Part shown: piece by piece, positions 42,638 through 53,312 of the stretch | Layout of the letters: each line of letters starts with the position of its first letter | How positions within the stretch are numbered: position 1 is the stretch's first letter | Assembly: GCF_000702165.1 (NCBI RefSeq) | Contig: NZ_JNKU01000005.1 | Coordinates: forward strand, 1 to 64,000 | Direction: 5' to 3' | Length of the DNA stretch: 64,000 bases | Origin: Sharpea azabuensis DSM 18934 | GTDB taxonomy: Bacteria; Bacillota_I; Bacilli_A; Erysipelotrichales; Coprobacillaceae | Notes under the pieces: model-generated | The model's input: the letters and a program-made list of their open reading frames with translations, nothing else | Databases searched by the model: none | What the model was told of the DNA's origin: nothing | Position numbers and translations under genes: made by a program

Positions 42638-42710
42638 TTAAACAGCCTATTTTCCTGCAAGACATCTATCTTTCCTCTACAATAATACATGAAGAGAGGT
42701 GTAATAAAAT

Positions 42711-43046
42711 ATGATTACGAAAGTAGAAAGTGATATTTCCCATCTCTTTATTCAAAGAGATGATCGTGTCGTTGTTAAGATTCCCATGCATGACCAGATG
42801 GGTGTTTCCTATGGTCAGAAGTTTGTTGTTGTGCGTTCTTATTGTAATGGGCCTGAAGCTTTCATCTATAACGAAGGGGGCTATCTTACTGATGCCCTTT
42901 ATTCCCATGATGGCCACTATATTACAGATGTCTCGAAGGACAAAGTTACTTCCATAGAATTCATTGATAAGAAGAATCATCAAATCACCTATCAAGTCAA
43001 CAATGGCAAGTTTGTCAAAATCAAAGATGAAATACTAAATCTCTAG
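42711..43046 (+). CDS. Conserved small protein of unknown function (111 aa)
   Basis: A soluble protein of 111 residues, beta-rich, with a Gly/Asp/His-rich middle (NEGGYLTDALYSHDGHYITDV). It has a GAGAGGTG site and a strong terminator after the stop, which favours it over the antisense frame at 42666-42995. I recognise no family. Confidence 0.65.
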   Translation: MITKVESDISHLFIQRDDRVVVKIPMHDQMGVSYGQKFVVVRSYCNGPEAFIYNEGGYLTDALYSHDGHYITDVSKDKVTSIEFIDKKNHQITYQVNNGKFVKIKDEILNL

Positions 43047-43072
43047 CCCATAGTATTAAACTATGGGTTTTT
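43047..43072 (+). terminator. Terminator of the 111-residue gene
   Basis: CCCATAGT/ACTATGGG with a five-base loop, then five T residues. Confidence 0.9.
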
Positions 43073-43075
43073 ACC

Positions 43076-43103
43076 TAAAAAGAAGTAGCCAAAGCTACTT
43101 CTT
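43076..43103 (-). terminator. Terminator of the methyltransferase gene
   Basis: AAGAAGTAGC/GCTACTTCTT with loop of four (43080-43103), then UUUUUA on the minus strand. Confidence 0.9.
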
Positions 43104-43679
43104 TAAAATGACATTTAGCCATCTCACGTTTCTATTTGATCGATCATCCGTAATCATGACATCAATCATCTTAAAATCACCAATATACTCTTTTATACTC
43201 TCATCAGTAATATCTGAGTAATGGCGGCCATTGCGATCTTCTTCCTTATCCCCATACTTAAAAGAACAATATAATATGCCACCTTCCTTAAGGGCATTAT
43301 AGAGCTTCGAAAAAGCAGCCGCGAGTTCTTTCTTGCGATAATGCAAAAGTACGGCACATGCCCATATGCCATCAAACATGTCAAGAAATTCGATATGTGC
43401 GACATCACTTTGATAGGCATCAATTTGAAAGTTACGCGCATGTTCGACAAATTCCACATTAGGATCAATGGCAATGACATGGTGACCCTGACTTTTAAAA
43501 TAGCGTGCATCACGTCCACTTCCGCAGCCAACATCAAGGATGAATTGTTGTCCTTCTCCTAGATGTCTTTCAAACATTTCATGTTCCCTGCTCATATCGA
43601 TATTTTCAGTAGCTTTAATATATTCTTCTGCATGTTCTTTATAGTATGCATTTGTATCTACAATTTGATTTGTATCCAT
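43095..43679 (-). CDS. Class I SAM-dependent methyltransferase (TehB-like)
   Basis: A 194-residue methyltransferase. SAM loop FILDVGCGSGRDARYF (about 47-62), acidic residue IAIDPN (motif II), WACAVLLHY (motif IV). This pattern is seen in TehB-like and UbiE-like enzymes; the substrate is not predictable. Start at 43679 follows GAGGGAA. Solitary gene. Confidence 0.85.
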   Translation of the reverse strand: MDTNQIVDTNAYYKEHAEEYIKATENIDMSREHEMFERHLGEGQQFILDVGCGSGRDARYFKSQGHHVIAIDPNVEFVEHARNFQIDAYQSDVAHIEFLDMFDGIWACAVLLHYRKKELAAAFSKLYNALKEGGILYCSFKYGDKEEDRNGRHYSDITDESIKEYIGDFKMIDVMITDDRSNRNVRWLNVILKK

Positions 43680-43739
43680 AGATTTTTCCCTCATACATAA
43701 AGAATACTAAAAGATTGGCCTGTTGTAAATATGAAGAAT

Positions 43740-45161
43740 TTAGGCATCAGAGCGACTGAAGGCATTCTTCATACCATTGCTTGATGTATAAAGAACTTTA
43801 TTGAGGCAGTCATCAGTTTCTTTATGAACCATATTTGTCAAGGCTTCATTTGCTTCTTCAATGACAGCTAAGTCTTTCTTTTCAACAAATAAATCATCAT
43901 ATTTATTGATTAATGCATGTGAAGAGGCAGCAACTTTATTCTGATAACGTTCAATATGAATCTCTGTGGTATTGAAATGTGCATCAGCTAATGCCCCAAT
44001 TAAGCGATTAGCCCAATAGAAATTATTTGTATCAACAAGGGCTGTTGTATTAGCCACATAATCAGGCGCTTTTGAAGTATTGGCATAAAGAGGCAGGAAT
44101 GTATTGAAAACATTCGAACCAAATGTCATCCATTCAATGGCACTGATTTCTTCAGGTACATAATCACGAATTTGAATTAAACCTAAGAAATCTGTTCTAT
44201 TGATACCAATAGGACGATATTTACATTCCTTGTTTTCTCCTTTTCCATAAGGATCATAAGGTGTTCCCTGATAATGGTTGCTTAATGCCCATTTGACGTC
44301 TTCAACAGTAATCTTTCTTTCTGGCACTAATGACCATGGTAAGTCATCATCTTCTGGTCTTAATTCATTATCCCAGTCATATGTACGTGGGTTAAAATAG
44401 CGCAGTAATGCCCATGATCTTGGTGTGTTATAAGTATGATCACTATCATCATGGGAACCAAAGACAAAACGAGCATTAAAGCGATCACCCATATTAAGAT
44501 TCAAGTGATTCTTTTCAATGAATGTCTGCATATCTTTAGAACACATATATTCTTTTTGTGAAGTCAGAGCGTCTTCTAAATCAAATTCACTAATGCCTTG
44601 TTGGTTTGGCATAATGACATATTCATCATCAGGGACACGTTTCGCAATCCAGTGATGTCCACCAATTGTTTCAAGCCACCAGATTTCATTCTTATCACTA
44701 AAACCGATTCCATTCATTTCATATGTGCCATATTGTTCCAGCAAGCTTCCTAAGCGTTCAACACCTTCTCGAGCGCTATGAATATAAGGTAATGTGAGAA
44801 CAACGATATCTTCTTCACCAATTCCTTTTTCAACAAGTGGGTCTGCACCTAAAACAAGGGCGTTCGAAGTAATGGTTTCCGTTGCACTCATCCCGACATT
44901 TGCTTCATTGACACCACATGCTGCCCAGATTCCCTCACCTTTTAAGGCATTTGGCATGGCAGTATAGCGCATTGGGTTATCAGGAAGTTTAATTTCAACA
45001 CCTGATATTACTGATTTATAATCTCTTGGCTGGTCTTTGCTTTCAACGACTGCAAACTTCTTGGCAGCGAATTTACCAGCTGATGCATCATCATTACGGG
45101 CAATCATTGTTGAGCCGTCATAAGATGCTTTTTTTCCTACTAAAATTGTTGTACAAGCCAT
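43740..45161 (-). CDS. pepD: C69-family dipeptidase (PepD)
   Basis: Ntn-hydrolase dipeptidase of 473 residues. It begins MACTTILVGKKASYDGSTMIARNDD; Cys3 becomes the N-terminal nucleophile after loss of the leader residues. AACGVNEANVGMSATETI, NPRTYDWD and SRSDA-like C-terminus are in line with PepDA/PepD of lactobacilli. No signal peptide, so it works in the cytoplasm on imported dipeptides. Single gene with AGGAGG. Confidence 0.9.
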   Translation of the reverse strand: MACTTILVGKKASYDGSTMIARNDDASAGKFAAKKFAVVESKDQPRDYKSVISGVEIKLPDNPMRYTAMPNALKGEGIWAACGVNEANVGMSATETITSNALVLGADPLVEKGIGEEDIVVLTLPYIHSAREGVERLGSLLEQYGTYEMNGIGFSDKNEIWWLETIGGHHWIAKRVPDDEYVIMPNQQGISEFDLEDALTSQKEYMCSKDMQTFIEKNHLNLNMGDRFNARFVFGSHDDSDHTYNTPRSWALLRYFNPRTYDWDNELRPEDDDLPWSLVPERKITVEDVKWALSNHYQGTPYDPYGKGENKECKYRPIGINRTDFLGLIQIRDYVPEEISAIEWMTFGSNVFNTFLPLYANTSKAPDYVANTTALVDTNNFYWANRLIGALADAHFNTTEIHIERYQNKVAASSHALINKYDDLFVEKKDLAVIEEANEALTNMVHKETDDCLNKVLYTSSNGMKNAFSRSDA

Positions 45162-45364
45162 AAAATAATCCTCCTGCTGCTTATTCTAGCACCATTAATG
45201 TCACTTGTCCTATCAAATGCCATAAAGACAACTTATTTTCAATATGATTATCCAATAAACATGAAAGTATTTAGTAAATTCAAACAATCCATGATCTATA
45301 ATTGTTTTCTAGACAAATAATGATGAAATCTATAAAATAGTAAAAAAAGAAAGAAGGAATCATT

Positions 45365-46678
45365 ATGTATCGACTAACATCAAAGCTCATTGTCTATCGC
45401 TCAATAGATAAACAAAGTATTCTTTATCGACTTGCAGATATCTGCCATGAGTTTGATCAGGGACATTATGAGAAAGAAGATCTACGTGGACGTATTCTTG
45501 ATGAAATCAATCGCTTGCTGGAGTTATCGACAAAATATGGTTTTAACCATAACCTCTGGCATAACTATCTAGCCTACTTACTAGCAAGCACAGAAGTTCC
45601 TTTCTCTTTAGTTAGTGAGAAAGTTGGCGCTAATGAAGGTTCAGTAAATCTCTTTGCGAAGAATGATTTACATATCTTCAAAGAGCTTTTTGATTATGAT
45701 TTTTCAAGATTAGAAGAAGCTTTAGATTTGAATTGTTTTACGATTATTGAACATTATGATGCCCTTACAAAAAAGGAACGCATCTTCAATAAATCTGTGA
45801 GTGAAAAGGTGATTGCCCTTTCCACACAAATTGAACAAACAACAACTGATGATGAACTCTATCACGTTTTAACAACATTCTATAAAGATTATGGTGTTGG
45901 TAAGCTTGGCTTGAATAAAGCATTTAGAGTACGTATAAAAGAAGGAAGTTCTTCCGTACTAGAGCCAATTACAGCTACTGGTACTATGGTTCTTGATGAT
46001 TTAGTAGGTTATGAAATTCAGAAGAAAAAGCTTGTCGAAAATACTGAAGCCTTCATTGAAGGTCGACTTGCGAATAACGTTCTCTTATATGGTGATGCTG
46101 GAACGGGTAAATCCACTTCTGTCAAAGCAATTATGAATGAATATTATGATCGTGGCTTACGTATGATTGAGGTCTATAAACAGGACTTTGTACATCTTTC
46201 TAAAGTCATTAATGAAATCAAGAATAGAAATTATCGTTTTATTATCTTTATGGATGATCTTTCTTTTGATGAAGGTGAATATGAATACAAATATCTCAAA
46301 GCGGTTATTGAAGGTGGTCTTGAAACAAAGCCTGATAATGTTTTGATCTATGCTACAAGTAATCGTCGTCATTTAGTGCGTGAAAGCTGGAACGACCGTA
46401 ATCAGGAAAGCGAAGATGATGATTTACATAGAAATGATACCGTACAGGAGAAGCTCTCCCTAGCAGCGCGTTTTGGCTGTTCCATTGGTTACTTCAAGCC
46501 AAATAAGAAGGAATATAACAACATCGTTAAGACACTTGCTCAAAAGTATCCAGAAATCACTTTAAATGAAAAAGAGCTTGAACTAGAAGCTAATAAATGG
46601 GAAATTGCTCACGGTGGATTCTCCGGCCGAACAGCCCAGCAATTCATTAATTATCTTGTTGGAAAGAATGGAGAATAG
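45365..46678 (+). CDS. DUF815 AAA-family ATPase
   Basis: A 437-residue protein with an N-terminal helical region (about 1-210) and a C-terminal AAA domain of the DUF815 type: [18 protein letters not shown], Walker [18 protein letters not shown] (about 239-255), Walker [16 protein letters not shown], sensor [12 protein letters not shown] and arginine motif [14 protein letters not shown]. Its role is unknown; it may be a remodelling ATPase. Transcribed alone, with a clean terminator. Confidence 0.85.
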   Translation: MYRLTSKLIVYRSIDKQSILYRLADICHEFDQGHYEKEDLRGRILDEINRLLELSTKYGFNHNLWHNYLAYLLASTEVPFSLVSEKVGANEGSVNLFAKNDLHIFKELFDYDFSRLEEALDLNCFTIIEHYDALTKKERIFNKSVSEKVIALSTQIEQTTTDDELYHVLTTFYKDYGVGKLGLNKAFRVRIKEGSSSVLEPITATGTMVLDDLVGYEIQKKKLVENTEAFIEGRLANNVLLYGDAGTGKSTSVKAIMNEYYDRGLRMIEVYKQDFVHLSKVINEIKNRNYRFIIFMDDLSFDEGEYEYKYLKAVIEGGLETKPDNVLIYATSNRRHLVRESWNDRNQESEDDDLHRNDTVQEKLSLAARFGCSIGYFKPNKKEYNNIVKTLAQKYPEITLNEKELELEANKWEIAHGGFSGRTAQQFINYLVGKNGE

Positions 46679-46702
46679 GGATGTCACAAGACATCCTTTT
46701 TT
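46679..46702 (+). terminator. Terminator of the DUF815 gene
   Basis: GGATGTC, loop ACAA, GACATCC, then six T residues. Confidence 0.95.
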
Positions 46703-46723
46703 CAATGGATGATTTGTCAATGC

Positions 46724-46753
46724 AAAAAAGAAAGTAAACCTTAGTCTACTTTC
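46724..46753 (-). terminator. Terminator of phoR
   Basis: Minus-strand GAAAGTA (46753-46747) pairs with TACTTTC (46736-46730), then six U residues. It ends the pst-pho transcript. Confidence 0.8.
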
Positions 46754-48429
46754 TTCATAGGTAATGAAATAGTAATTTGTGTTCCAACATCAAGTTGTGA
46801 CTGTAACTGAATCTTACCATCATAGTAGGATACAATATGCTTCACTATGGCAAGACCCAGCCCTGTTCCACCAAGCGCTCTTGAGCGCCCTTTATCAACA
46901 CGATAGAAACGTTCAAAAACACGTGCCTGATCAGCACTAGGTATACCAATACCAGTATCTGAAACAACGAGTACCATTTGATCATTAGCTTCATGAAGCT
47001 TGATCATTAAATCACCATTTTCCTTATTATACTTAATGGCATTGCTGACAAGATTAGAAATAAGTGTTTGTAGCTGCTGGTCATTACCAATATAGATAAC
47101 ATCCTCTAGATCAGTATGAACATGAATATTTTTCTTCATGATACTTGCATCATAATTCTCAAGAACATTCTCCACTGTCGTCTTGATATGCAAAGGAACT
47201 TCTTCAACAAGCAGATCCCGGCTATCAAGTCTTGATAACATGAGAATATCACTAATGAGATTGCTCATATTTCTCACCTGATCGAGAATCTTATTGAGGA
47301 CTTCTTTTTGTTTATCTTCATCTGTAATCACCCCGGCAGAAAGCAATTCTGTATAGCCTCTAATTGAAGTAATAGGCGTCTTAAGTTCATGGGATACAGA
47401 CGAGAAGAAGTCTTCACGCATCTTTGTCGCATTATGCAGCATTGTAATATCGACAAAGAAGAGTGCTTTACCAAATGGTAAATTAGAAATATAACAACGA
47501 TAATAATAATCACCAATAGGCATTTCAACATGCAAATGCTTTTCTTCACTCTTTAAAGCATCTAGGAGTTCGTGATGAGTCACATGTTCAATAAAGGACT
47601 GCTTCTCTTCAAGCCCACCTAGTATTTCTTTAGCTGCTTTATTGATAGTGAGAATACATCCTTTTTCATCAAGAAGGAGGAAGCCTTCACGCATCTGACT
47701 TATGATTTCATCCTGCTTATCACGTTCAAATGCAGTTTCACGCATTGACTTACGTAAACGATGAGTTAAGTTCTCAAGTGTACTTGTGATTGTCTCAACT
47801 TCTTCATAATCATATTCCTTGAGCTTAAAACGGAAATCATCCGTCATATTGTTGAGGGCATCAACAAGTTCATCCAAAGGCTTGGTGACATGTCTAGCAA
47901 GCTTTCTTGACATGATGAATGATATCACAAAGGAAATAATCGCCGAGATGAGTATTGCCGGGGCAATAACGGACGCATACTCAAAGACAGAGTGATAAGG
48001 CATGGAAAGTCTTATAACCTGATTGCCATTAAAATAAGCAACATAGAGCATCATTTCTCTTGTTGTATCACTCTTACGGATTGCATAGCCATAATGATCT
48101 TTATGATGAAGAGCTTCCTGTACTTCTTCACGATGTAAATGATTTTCTGCAATAAAATTCTTGTAAGTGTCAGCCAAAACCGTTCCATTCTTGTCAATAA
48201 TGGATATTCGCGTATGGTCAGAATAGGCAAAAGGGGCAAGTTCTTCAATCTGACTTATCAAATTTCCTTTATAATCAATTGAATGCGAAATTAAGCGTAC
48301 TGAGTAGCCCATTTCCTTTTCTGTATTACTGAGCATTGAACTAGAAATCAAGGCAAAGCTTAAACCTAGCGTAATGACCATGCTGATGAGTGTGACTGTT
48401 ATGAAATAGCGCAATATACTTTTATACAT
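46741..48429 (-). CDS. phoR: Phosphate-sensing histidine kinase PhoR
   Basis: Membrane sensor kinase of 562 residues: first helix about 8-30, external sensor about 31-150, second helix about 153-174, HAMP (about 175-230), PAS (about 240-330), HisKA with the phospho-acceptor His347 in SSVSHELKTP, then the ATPase domain with NAIKYN (N box), DTGIGIP (G1) and GGTGLGLAIVKHI (G2). It passes phosphate to PhoP, whose gene it overlaps by eight bases. Low phosphate is the usual signal, read through PhoU and the Pst transporter. Confidence 0.9.
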   Translation of the reverse strand: MYKSILRYFITVTLISMVITLGLSFALISSSMLSNTEKEMGYSVRLISHSIDYKGNLISQIEELAPFAYSDHTRISIIDKNGTVLADTYKNFIAENHLHREEVQEALHHKDHYGYAIRKSDTTREMMLYVAYFNGNQVIRLSMPYHSVFEYASVIAPAILISAIISFVISFIMSRKLARHVTKPLDELVDALNNMTDDFRFKLKEYDYEEVETITSTLENLTHRLRKSMRETAFERDKQDEIISQMREGFLLLDEKGCILTINKAAKEILGGLEEKQSFIEHVTHHELLDALKSEEKHLHVEMPIGDYYYRCYISNLPFGKALFFVDITMLHNATKMREDFFSSVSHELKTPITSIRGYTELLSAGVITDEDKQKEVLNKILDQVRNMSNLISDILMLSRLDSRDLLVEEVPLHIKTTVENVLENYDASIMKKNIHVHTDLEDVIYIGNDQQLQTLISNLVSNAIKYNKENGDLMIKLHEANDQMVLVVSDTGIGIPSADQARVFERFYRVDKGRSRALGGTGLGLAIVKHIVSYYDGKIQLQSQLDVGTQITISLPMKKVD

Positions 48430-49102
48430 TTTGGTCCCCTACAAAGCGGTAGCCAACAGAACGAATAGTCTTAATATAATGACTACCATCATCACCTAGC
48501 TTACTTCTTAATGAACGAATATGGACATCCAGTGCTCTACTTTCGCCCATGAAATCATAGCCCCAGATATTATTGAGAAGTTCTTCTCTTTCCACAACTC
48601 TTTCTCTGTTATCAATTAAATAGACAAGTAATTGATATTCTTTATGTGTTAATTCGAGCTGTTCACCATTCTTCTTAATAACATGTTTTGACTTATCTAC
48701 AGAGAGGTCAGCTGTTTTAATCAGCTTTTCTTCTTTCTTCGTACGTCTTAGCAGTGAACGTACTCTAGCCGAAAGCTCAAGGACCCCAAAGGGTTTTGTC
48801 ATATAGTCATCACAACCACTATCTAGTCCTTTGACTTTATCAATTTCTCTATCTTTAGCCGATAAGACCATGATTGGTAGGGTTGTATTTGTTTCTCTGA
48901 TTTTTTTAATGGCAGAAATGCCATCAAGCTCCGGTAACATTATGTCGAAAATAGCCATGTCAGGCGTGTCATCATGAATGGCCACGATGGCGTCAATTGC
49001 ATTATCAAATTGTCTGATTTCATAGCCATTGCTTTCTAAGGCTAATTTGATGATTTCCTGGATATTCTCATCATCTTCTACCACATATATACGTTCATTC
49101 AT
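48422..49102 (-). CDS. phoP: Response regulator PhoP
   Basis: OmpR-type response regulator of 226 residues. Receiver with acidic pair VVEDDE, phospho-Asp53 in IFDIMLP, Thr/Ser and Lys (SAKD, TKPFG), then a winged-helix DNA-binding domain (about 130-226) ending RSVGYRF. Expected to bind TTAACA-like direct repeats and switch on pst genes. Such repeats are seen upstream of this gene and of pstS. Confidence 0.9.
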   Translation of the reverse strand: MNERIYVVEDDENIQEIIKLALESNGYEIRQFDNAIDAIVAIHDDTPDMAIFDIMLPELDGISAIKKIRETNTTLPIMVLSAKDREIDKVKGLDSGCDDYMTKPFGVLELSARVRSLLRRTKKEEKLIKTADLSVDKSKHVIKKNGEQLELTHKEYQLLVYLIDNRERVVEREELLNNIWGYDFMGESRALDVHIRSLRSKLGDDGSHYIKTIRSVGYRFVGDQNV

Positions 49103-49150
49103 AATTACTGCCTCCTTGATGACTATTTTAGCACTATTGTTAGGGATATA

Positions 49151-49167
49151 TGTTAAGAACAGGTTAA
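49151..49167 (-). promoter_or_regulatory. Probable Pho box upstream of phoPR
   Basis: On the minus strand TTAACC (49167-49162) and TTAACA (49156-49151) are repeated with an 11-base period, the spacing PhoP dimers need. This suggests self-activation of phoPR apart from read-through from phoU. Confidence 0.6.
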
Positions 49168-49185
49168 GAAATTAACAATTCTTTT

Positions 49186-49836
49186 CTACTGCGTATTCTC
49201 AAGTTCACCTGTCATTAAGAATTCTAACCATTCATAAATATTCGTCGCATGATCACCAATACGTTCTAAATACTTTGCAATAATCAGATAATTCAAACAG
49301 TCATCAATATTCTCTTTACCTTCTTTTAAGATTTCAACAATCTCTGCCTTTACCTCACTAAAGAGCACATCAACCTGATCATCCATTGCATCAGCACGCT
49401 TGCCTCTTTCAAGATCTTTTGTGACATAAGCACGAATAGCTTCATGAACCATTTCACGACAGACTTTCATCATTGTAGGAATATGTTCAACTGTCTTATA
49501 GGGATATTTACCATTGAAGGATAAAGACATTTCACTAATATCAGCAGCCTGATCGCCAATTCTTTCTAGGTCAGTGACAACTTTTAAGGCTGTGGCAATG
49601 ACTCTTAAGTCTGTTGCAACAGGCTGTTGTCTTAACATCAGCTTAAAACATAATGCCTCAATATCATGTTCAAGATTATTGATACTTTGATCGCCTCTGA
49701 CAATATCTTCAGCTAAAGTCTTATCCTGTTCTTTGAAGGCCTTCTTGCTTTTTTCAAGAGAAATTTCCACAAGATTACCCATTTCTACAAGCATATCATT
49801 TAATTTCTTTAAATCTTCATTATATTGTTCACGCAT
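49186..49836 (-). CDS. phoU: Phosphate transport regulator PhoU
   Basis: All-helical PhoU of 216 residues with two repeats, each with the metal-binding pattern E/D-x-x-x-D (LERIGDQAADISEM and LERIGDHATNIYEW). It links the Pst transporter to PhoR and dampens the kinase when phosphate is ample. The gene lies four bases after pstB. Confidence 0.95.
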   Translation of the reverse strand: MREQYNEDLKKLNDMLVEMGNLVEISLEKSKKAFKEQDKTLAEDIVRGDQSINNLEHDIEALCFKLMLRQQPVATDLRVIATALKVVTDLERIGDQAADISEMSLSFNGKYPYKTVEHIPTMMKVCREMVHEAIRAYVTKDLERGKRADAMDDQVDVLFSEVKAEIVEILKEGKENIDDCLNYLIIAKYLERIGDHATNIYEWLEFLMTGELENTQ

Positions 49837-49839
49837 AGT

Positions 49840-50592
49840 TTATCCGAACCTTCCTGTGATATAGTCTTCTGTACGTTTATCTTCTGGGAATGAGAAGATC
49901 TTTTCTGTATCACCATATTCAATAATTTCCCCATGTAAGAAGAATGCTGTTTTATCAGCAATACGACTTGCCTGCTGCATATTGTGTGTAACAATAACAA
50001 TCGTATACTTATCCTTTAATTCCATAAGCAAGTCTTCAATCTTACTTGTTGAAATAGGATCAAGGGCACTTGTTGGTTCATCAAGAAGAATAACTTCTGG
50101 TTCAACCGCAAGTGTACGGGCAATACAAAGACGCTGCTGCTGTCCTCCGGATAAGCCTAAAGCTGATGAATGAAGACGATCCTTGATTTCATCATAGAGT
50201 GCTGCACTCTTTAAGCTCTTTTCAACAATCTCATCAAGCTTCTTTTTATTCTTAATGCCATGAATTCTTGGTCCATAAGCAACATTGTCATAGACACTCA
50301 TAGGGAATGGGTTAGGCTGCTGGAAAACCATCCCAACCTTTTTTCTTAACAGTGTTGGATCAACACCCTTGCCAAAGATATCTTCGCCATCAAGAGATAC
50401 GAGACCTTCAATTCTTACCCCTTTGACATAATCCTGCATTCTATTAAGGGTCTTTAAGAATGTTGACTTACCACATCCTGAAGGACCAATGAAGGCTGTT
50501 ATTTTGTTTTCTTCAATTTCCAGGTTTGTATCTTTTAAAGCATGCTTCTCTCCATACCAGAGATTCAAATGCTGTACTGATATTTTACTCAT
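49840..50592 (-). CDS. pstB: Phosphate ABC transporter ATPase PstB
   Basis: ATPase of 250 residues. Walker [10 protein letters not shown], the PstB-typical LNRMQD and [16 protein letters not shown] loop [12 protein letters not shown], signature [33 protein letters not shown]. Powers high-affinity phosphate uptake with PstA and PstC. SD AAAGGAG. Confidence 0.97.
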   Translation of the reverse strand: MSKISVQHLNLWYGEKHALKDTNLEIEENKITAFIGPSGCGKSTFLKTLNRMQDYVKGVRIEGLVSLDGEDIFGKGVDPTLLRKKVGMVFQQPNPFPMSVYDNVAYGPRIHGIKNKKKLDEIVEKSLKSAALYDEIKDRLHSSALGLSGGQQQRLCIARTLAVEPEVILLDEPTSALDPISTSKIEDLLMELKDKYTIVIVTHNMQQASRIADKTAFFLHGEIIEYGDTEKIFSFPEDKRTEDYITGRFG

Positions 50593-50599
50593 ATTAAAA

Positions 50600-51460
50600 C
50601 TACTCCTTTGTATTTACGTCGAAATGCTTAGTGATCCATTTTGCTAAAGCATTCATCAGGAAGATTAAGACAATCAAGATCATCCCAATCACAAAAGCCT
50701 GACCATACTGGGCATTTGTCATAGCGATATAAAGCTGAATCGTTAATGTGCCACCACTTTCCAAGAAATGCGAGAAGAAATCTCTTGGCATTAAATAGGC
50801 AGAACCGGCAGTAAAGAGCAATGCAGCTGATTCGGCAATAATACGTCCCATCGCCAGAATGACACCAGTTAAAATACCTGGCAAACAGCTTGGCAAAATG
50901 ACTGTATGAATCATATACCACTTTGTTGCACCAAGGCCTCTTGCTGCTTCACGGTAGCTTTCAGGTACTGAAGCCAATGCTGTCTGTGTGCTTCTAATAA
51001 TAATAGGGAGAATCAATAATGTCAGAGTGAAACAACCTGTTAAAATAGAATACTTAAAGCCAAGCAATTCACCAAAGAAGATCATCCCAAACAAACCAAA
51101 GATAATCGACGGAATACCGGATAAAACTTCAGTCGCAAAGCTAACAGCTTCAACGAACTTCTTATTTTTAGCATATTCATTCAAATAAATAGCTCCACCA
51201 ATACCAATTGGACAAGCAAGAAGCAATGTACCCAAGATAATATAGAGCGTATTAATAATATTCCCTAATAAGCCATTTGGGTTAGTAAGTGCTGATTGAG
51301 GGGAAATGAGATCTTTAAATTTGAAGAAAGGAATGCCCTTAGAAAAGACATAGACAATAATGACAACAATAAGGGCTGCTGAGAAGAATGTACATATGCC
51401 AATAAGAGCAAGCAAGATATTGTCAGAAATACGAGTCTTTTTTGCAGTAATACTAGTCAT
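50600..51460 (-). CDS. pstA: Phosphate ABC transporter permease PstA
   Basis: Membrane permease of 286 residues with six helices and the EAA loop [28 protein letters not shown] (about 165-192), where the ATPase docks. It overlaps pstC by eight bases. [15 protein letters not shown] is typical of PstA. Confidence 0.95.
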   Translation of the reverse strand: MTSITAKKTRISDNILLALIGICTFFSAALIVVIIVYVFSKGIPFFKFKDLISPQSALTNPNGLLGNIINTLYIILGTLLLACPIGIGGAIYLNEYAKNKKFVEAVSFATEVLSGIPSIIFGLFGMIFFGELLGFKYSILTGCFTLTLLILPIIIRSTQTALASVPESYREAARGLGATKWYMIHTVILPSCLPGILTGVILAMGRIIAESAALLFTAGSAYLMPRDFFSHFLESGGTLTIQLYIAMTNAQYGQAFVIGMILIVLIFLMNALAKWITKHFDVNTKE

Positions 51461-52370
51461 CTTCTTCTCCTTTCTTCAATATACGTGACAAGATAATATT
51501 GATAACCATAATAAATACAAAGAGTACTAAGCCAATCGTAAAGAGCACTTGTCGATGCAAGCCCTGTGAGTAGCCCATTTCACTGACGATTGCGGTTGTT
51601 AAGAAACGAACCGAGTTGAATGGCCAAGGTGCTTTAACGGCATTACCAGCAACAAGCAAGATAGCCATAGCTTCACCGATTGCACGACCAACACCTAAGA
51701 CAATTGCTGAGAAGATACCATTCTTAGCTGCCGGAATGACAACCTTAAAGATTGTTTGAATCTTTGTTGCCCCTAGTGCTAATGAAGATAAGCGTAAATG
51801 CTGAGGAACTGTTTCAAGGGCTGTTTCTGAAACATTGACCAATGTTGGCAGAATCATGATCACTAAGACGAGAATGGTAGCAATAAGATTGGCGCCACCT
51901 GTCATCTGGTGATGTGGATTGCCAGCATAGATGGATCTCTCCAAAGCATACATCGCAGGGTTGATAATAAGGATACCAAGCAAGCCATAGACAACTGATG
52001 GAATACCTGCCAGCATTTCAATCGCACTTTTAAGAACTTTCTTAAATTTCTCATTCACAAGTTCACTTAAGGCAACGGCTGTTAATAAGCCAATAGGCAC
52101 GGCTAATAAAACCGCAAAGAATGTACCAATAATAGAAGTAAGAATAATATAGAGAATCCCGAACTTACCAGCAGTTGGCTGCCAGACTGTTGAAAAGAGA
52201 ATATCAACGAGACCAACTTTAAAGATTGCTGGAGTACCGGAGATAATCATATAAGCAGTAATGGAAACAACAGCGATTATAGAAAGAGCGGCACACGCGA
52301 TGAAGATGTATGCCGCTGCTTTCTCTTCTCTTGTCGTTGTTTTATTACTACCGACAATTGAATATTTCAT
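51453..52370 (-). CDS. pstC: Phosphate ABC transporter permease PstC
   Basis: Membrane permease of 305 residues with six helices; EAA loop LRLSSLALGATKIQTIFKVVIPAAKNGI and the family stretch KSAIEMLAGIPSVVYGLLG. It follows pstS by two bases and has no clear SD of its own, so its translation probably depends on that of pstS. Confidence 0.95.
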   Translation of the reverse strand: MKYSIVGSNKTTTREEKAAAYIFIACAALSIIAVVSITAYMIISGTPAIFKVGLVDILFSTVWQPTAGKFGILYIILTSIIGTFFAVLLAVPIGLLTAVALSELVNEKFKKVLKSAIEMLAGIPSVVYGLLGILIINPAMYALERSIYAGNPHHQMTGGANLIATILVLVIMILPTLVNVSETALETVPQHLRLSSLALGATKIQTIFKVVIPAAKNGIFSAIVLGVGRAIGEAMAILLVAGNAVKAPWPFNSVRFLTTAIVSEMGYSQGLHRQVLFTIGLVLFVFIMVINIILSRILKKGEEDD

Positions 52371-52372
52371 AT

Positions 52373-53209
52373 TTATTTTGCAGAGATTAAACCAACTTTT
52401 TTAATGATGGCCTGGCCTGCATCACTATTAATGTAATTGAATAATGCCTGAACTTTTTTATTCTGTTTTGAAATCTTACCTTTAGTAGCCATAACGAATG
52501 GACGCTGTAATGGATATTTACCTGCTTTGATATTCGCGACTGTAGCTTTAGCACCATCAAGTTCCATTGTATTGATAGAGTTATCTACAGCATCAAGTGA
52601 TACATAACCAATAGCACCTGTAGTTGCTGCACACTTGGCAACAACGGCACCTGTGTTATCAAGTTCCTGAGCATATTTACACTGGTTTTCAATTTTTAAT
52701 AATTCTTCAAAGGCACTACGTGTACCTGAAGCAGCTTCACGACCAATGACAACGATCTGTTCATCAGCACCACCAACATCTTTCCAGTTCGTGATCTTAC
52801 CTGTATAAATATCAGCTAATTGCTGTTTTTTAAGAGATTTAACTTTGTTAGCTTTATTAATAGAAACTGCAATACCATCAATAGCCACAACATTTTCAAT
52901 TAAGCCACTATTCTTTTCATCATCAGATAAAGCTCTTGAACTATCAGCGATATCACAAGTACCCTTCTGTAAAGCTGCAATACCAGCTGAAGAACCAGTG
53001 AACTGAGCTTCAACATTGACATTTGGATATTTTTCTTTGAAACTTTCACCAAGTGCTGTTACAAACTTCTGCATTGAAGTAGATCCATTTAATGAGATCT
53101 TACCGCTTAAATCACCTTCATTAGATTTTGTAGATGTGCTTCCTCCTCCACATCCTGCAAGTGTGAATGCCATAAGCATTGCCACAAATATAGAGACGAC
53201 CTTTTTCAT
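52373..53209 (-). CDS. pstS: Phosphate-binding lipoprotein PstS
   Basis: Extracellular phosphate receptor of 278 residues. Signal peptide with lipobox TLAGC (Cys19), then the phosphate-binding loops NGSTSMQKFV, FTGSSAGIAAL, SSRAL and REAASGTRSAF. Start at 53209 (MKKVVSIF) follows AAGGAGG; a start ten codons upstream would include that site. First gene of pstSCAB-phoU-phoPR; Pho-box repeats lie upstream. Confidence 0.95.
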   Translation of the reverse strand: MKKVVSIFVAMLMAFTLAGCGGGSTSTKSNEGDLSGKISLNGSTSMQKFVTALGESFKEKYPNVNVEAQFTGSSAGIAALQKGTCDIADSSRALSDDEKNSGLIENVVAIDGIAVSINKANKVKSLKKQQLADIYTGKITNWKDVGGADEQIVVIGREAASGTRSAFEELLKIENQCKYAQELDNTGAVVAKCAATTGAIGYVSLDAVDNSINTMELDGAKATVANIKAGKYPLQRPFVMATKGKISKQNKKVQALFNYINSDAGQAIIKKVGLISAK

Positions 53210-53312
53210 TGAATATTCCTCCTTGTCTCTTTTAGACACGTATATCTTAGGATATGTACAATTATGTAAAAATCCTATTTATGTATTGATTCAATAAAGG
53301 TTCTCTAAAGAT

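Noticed and set aside
42666-42995. Minus-strand frame of 109 codons opposite the 111-residue gene
   Set aside because: The plus-strand frame has a ribosome site and a terminator; the minus one has neither.
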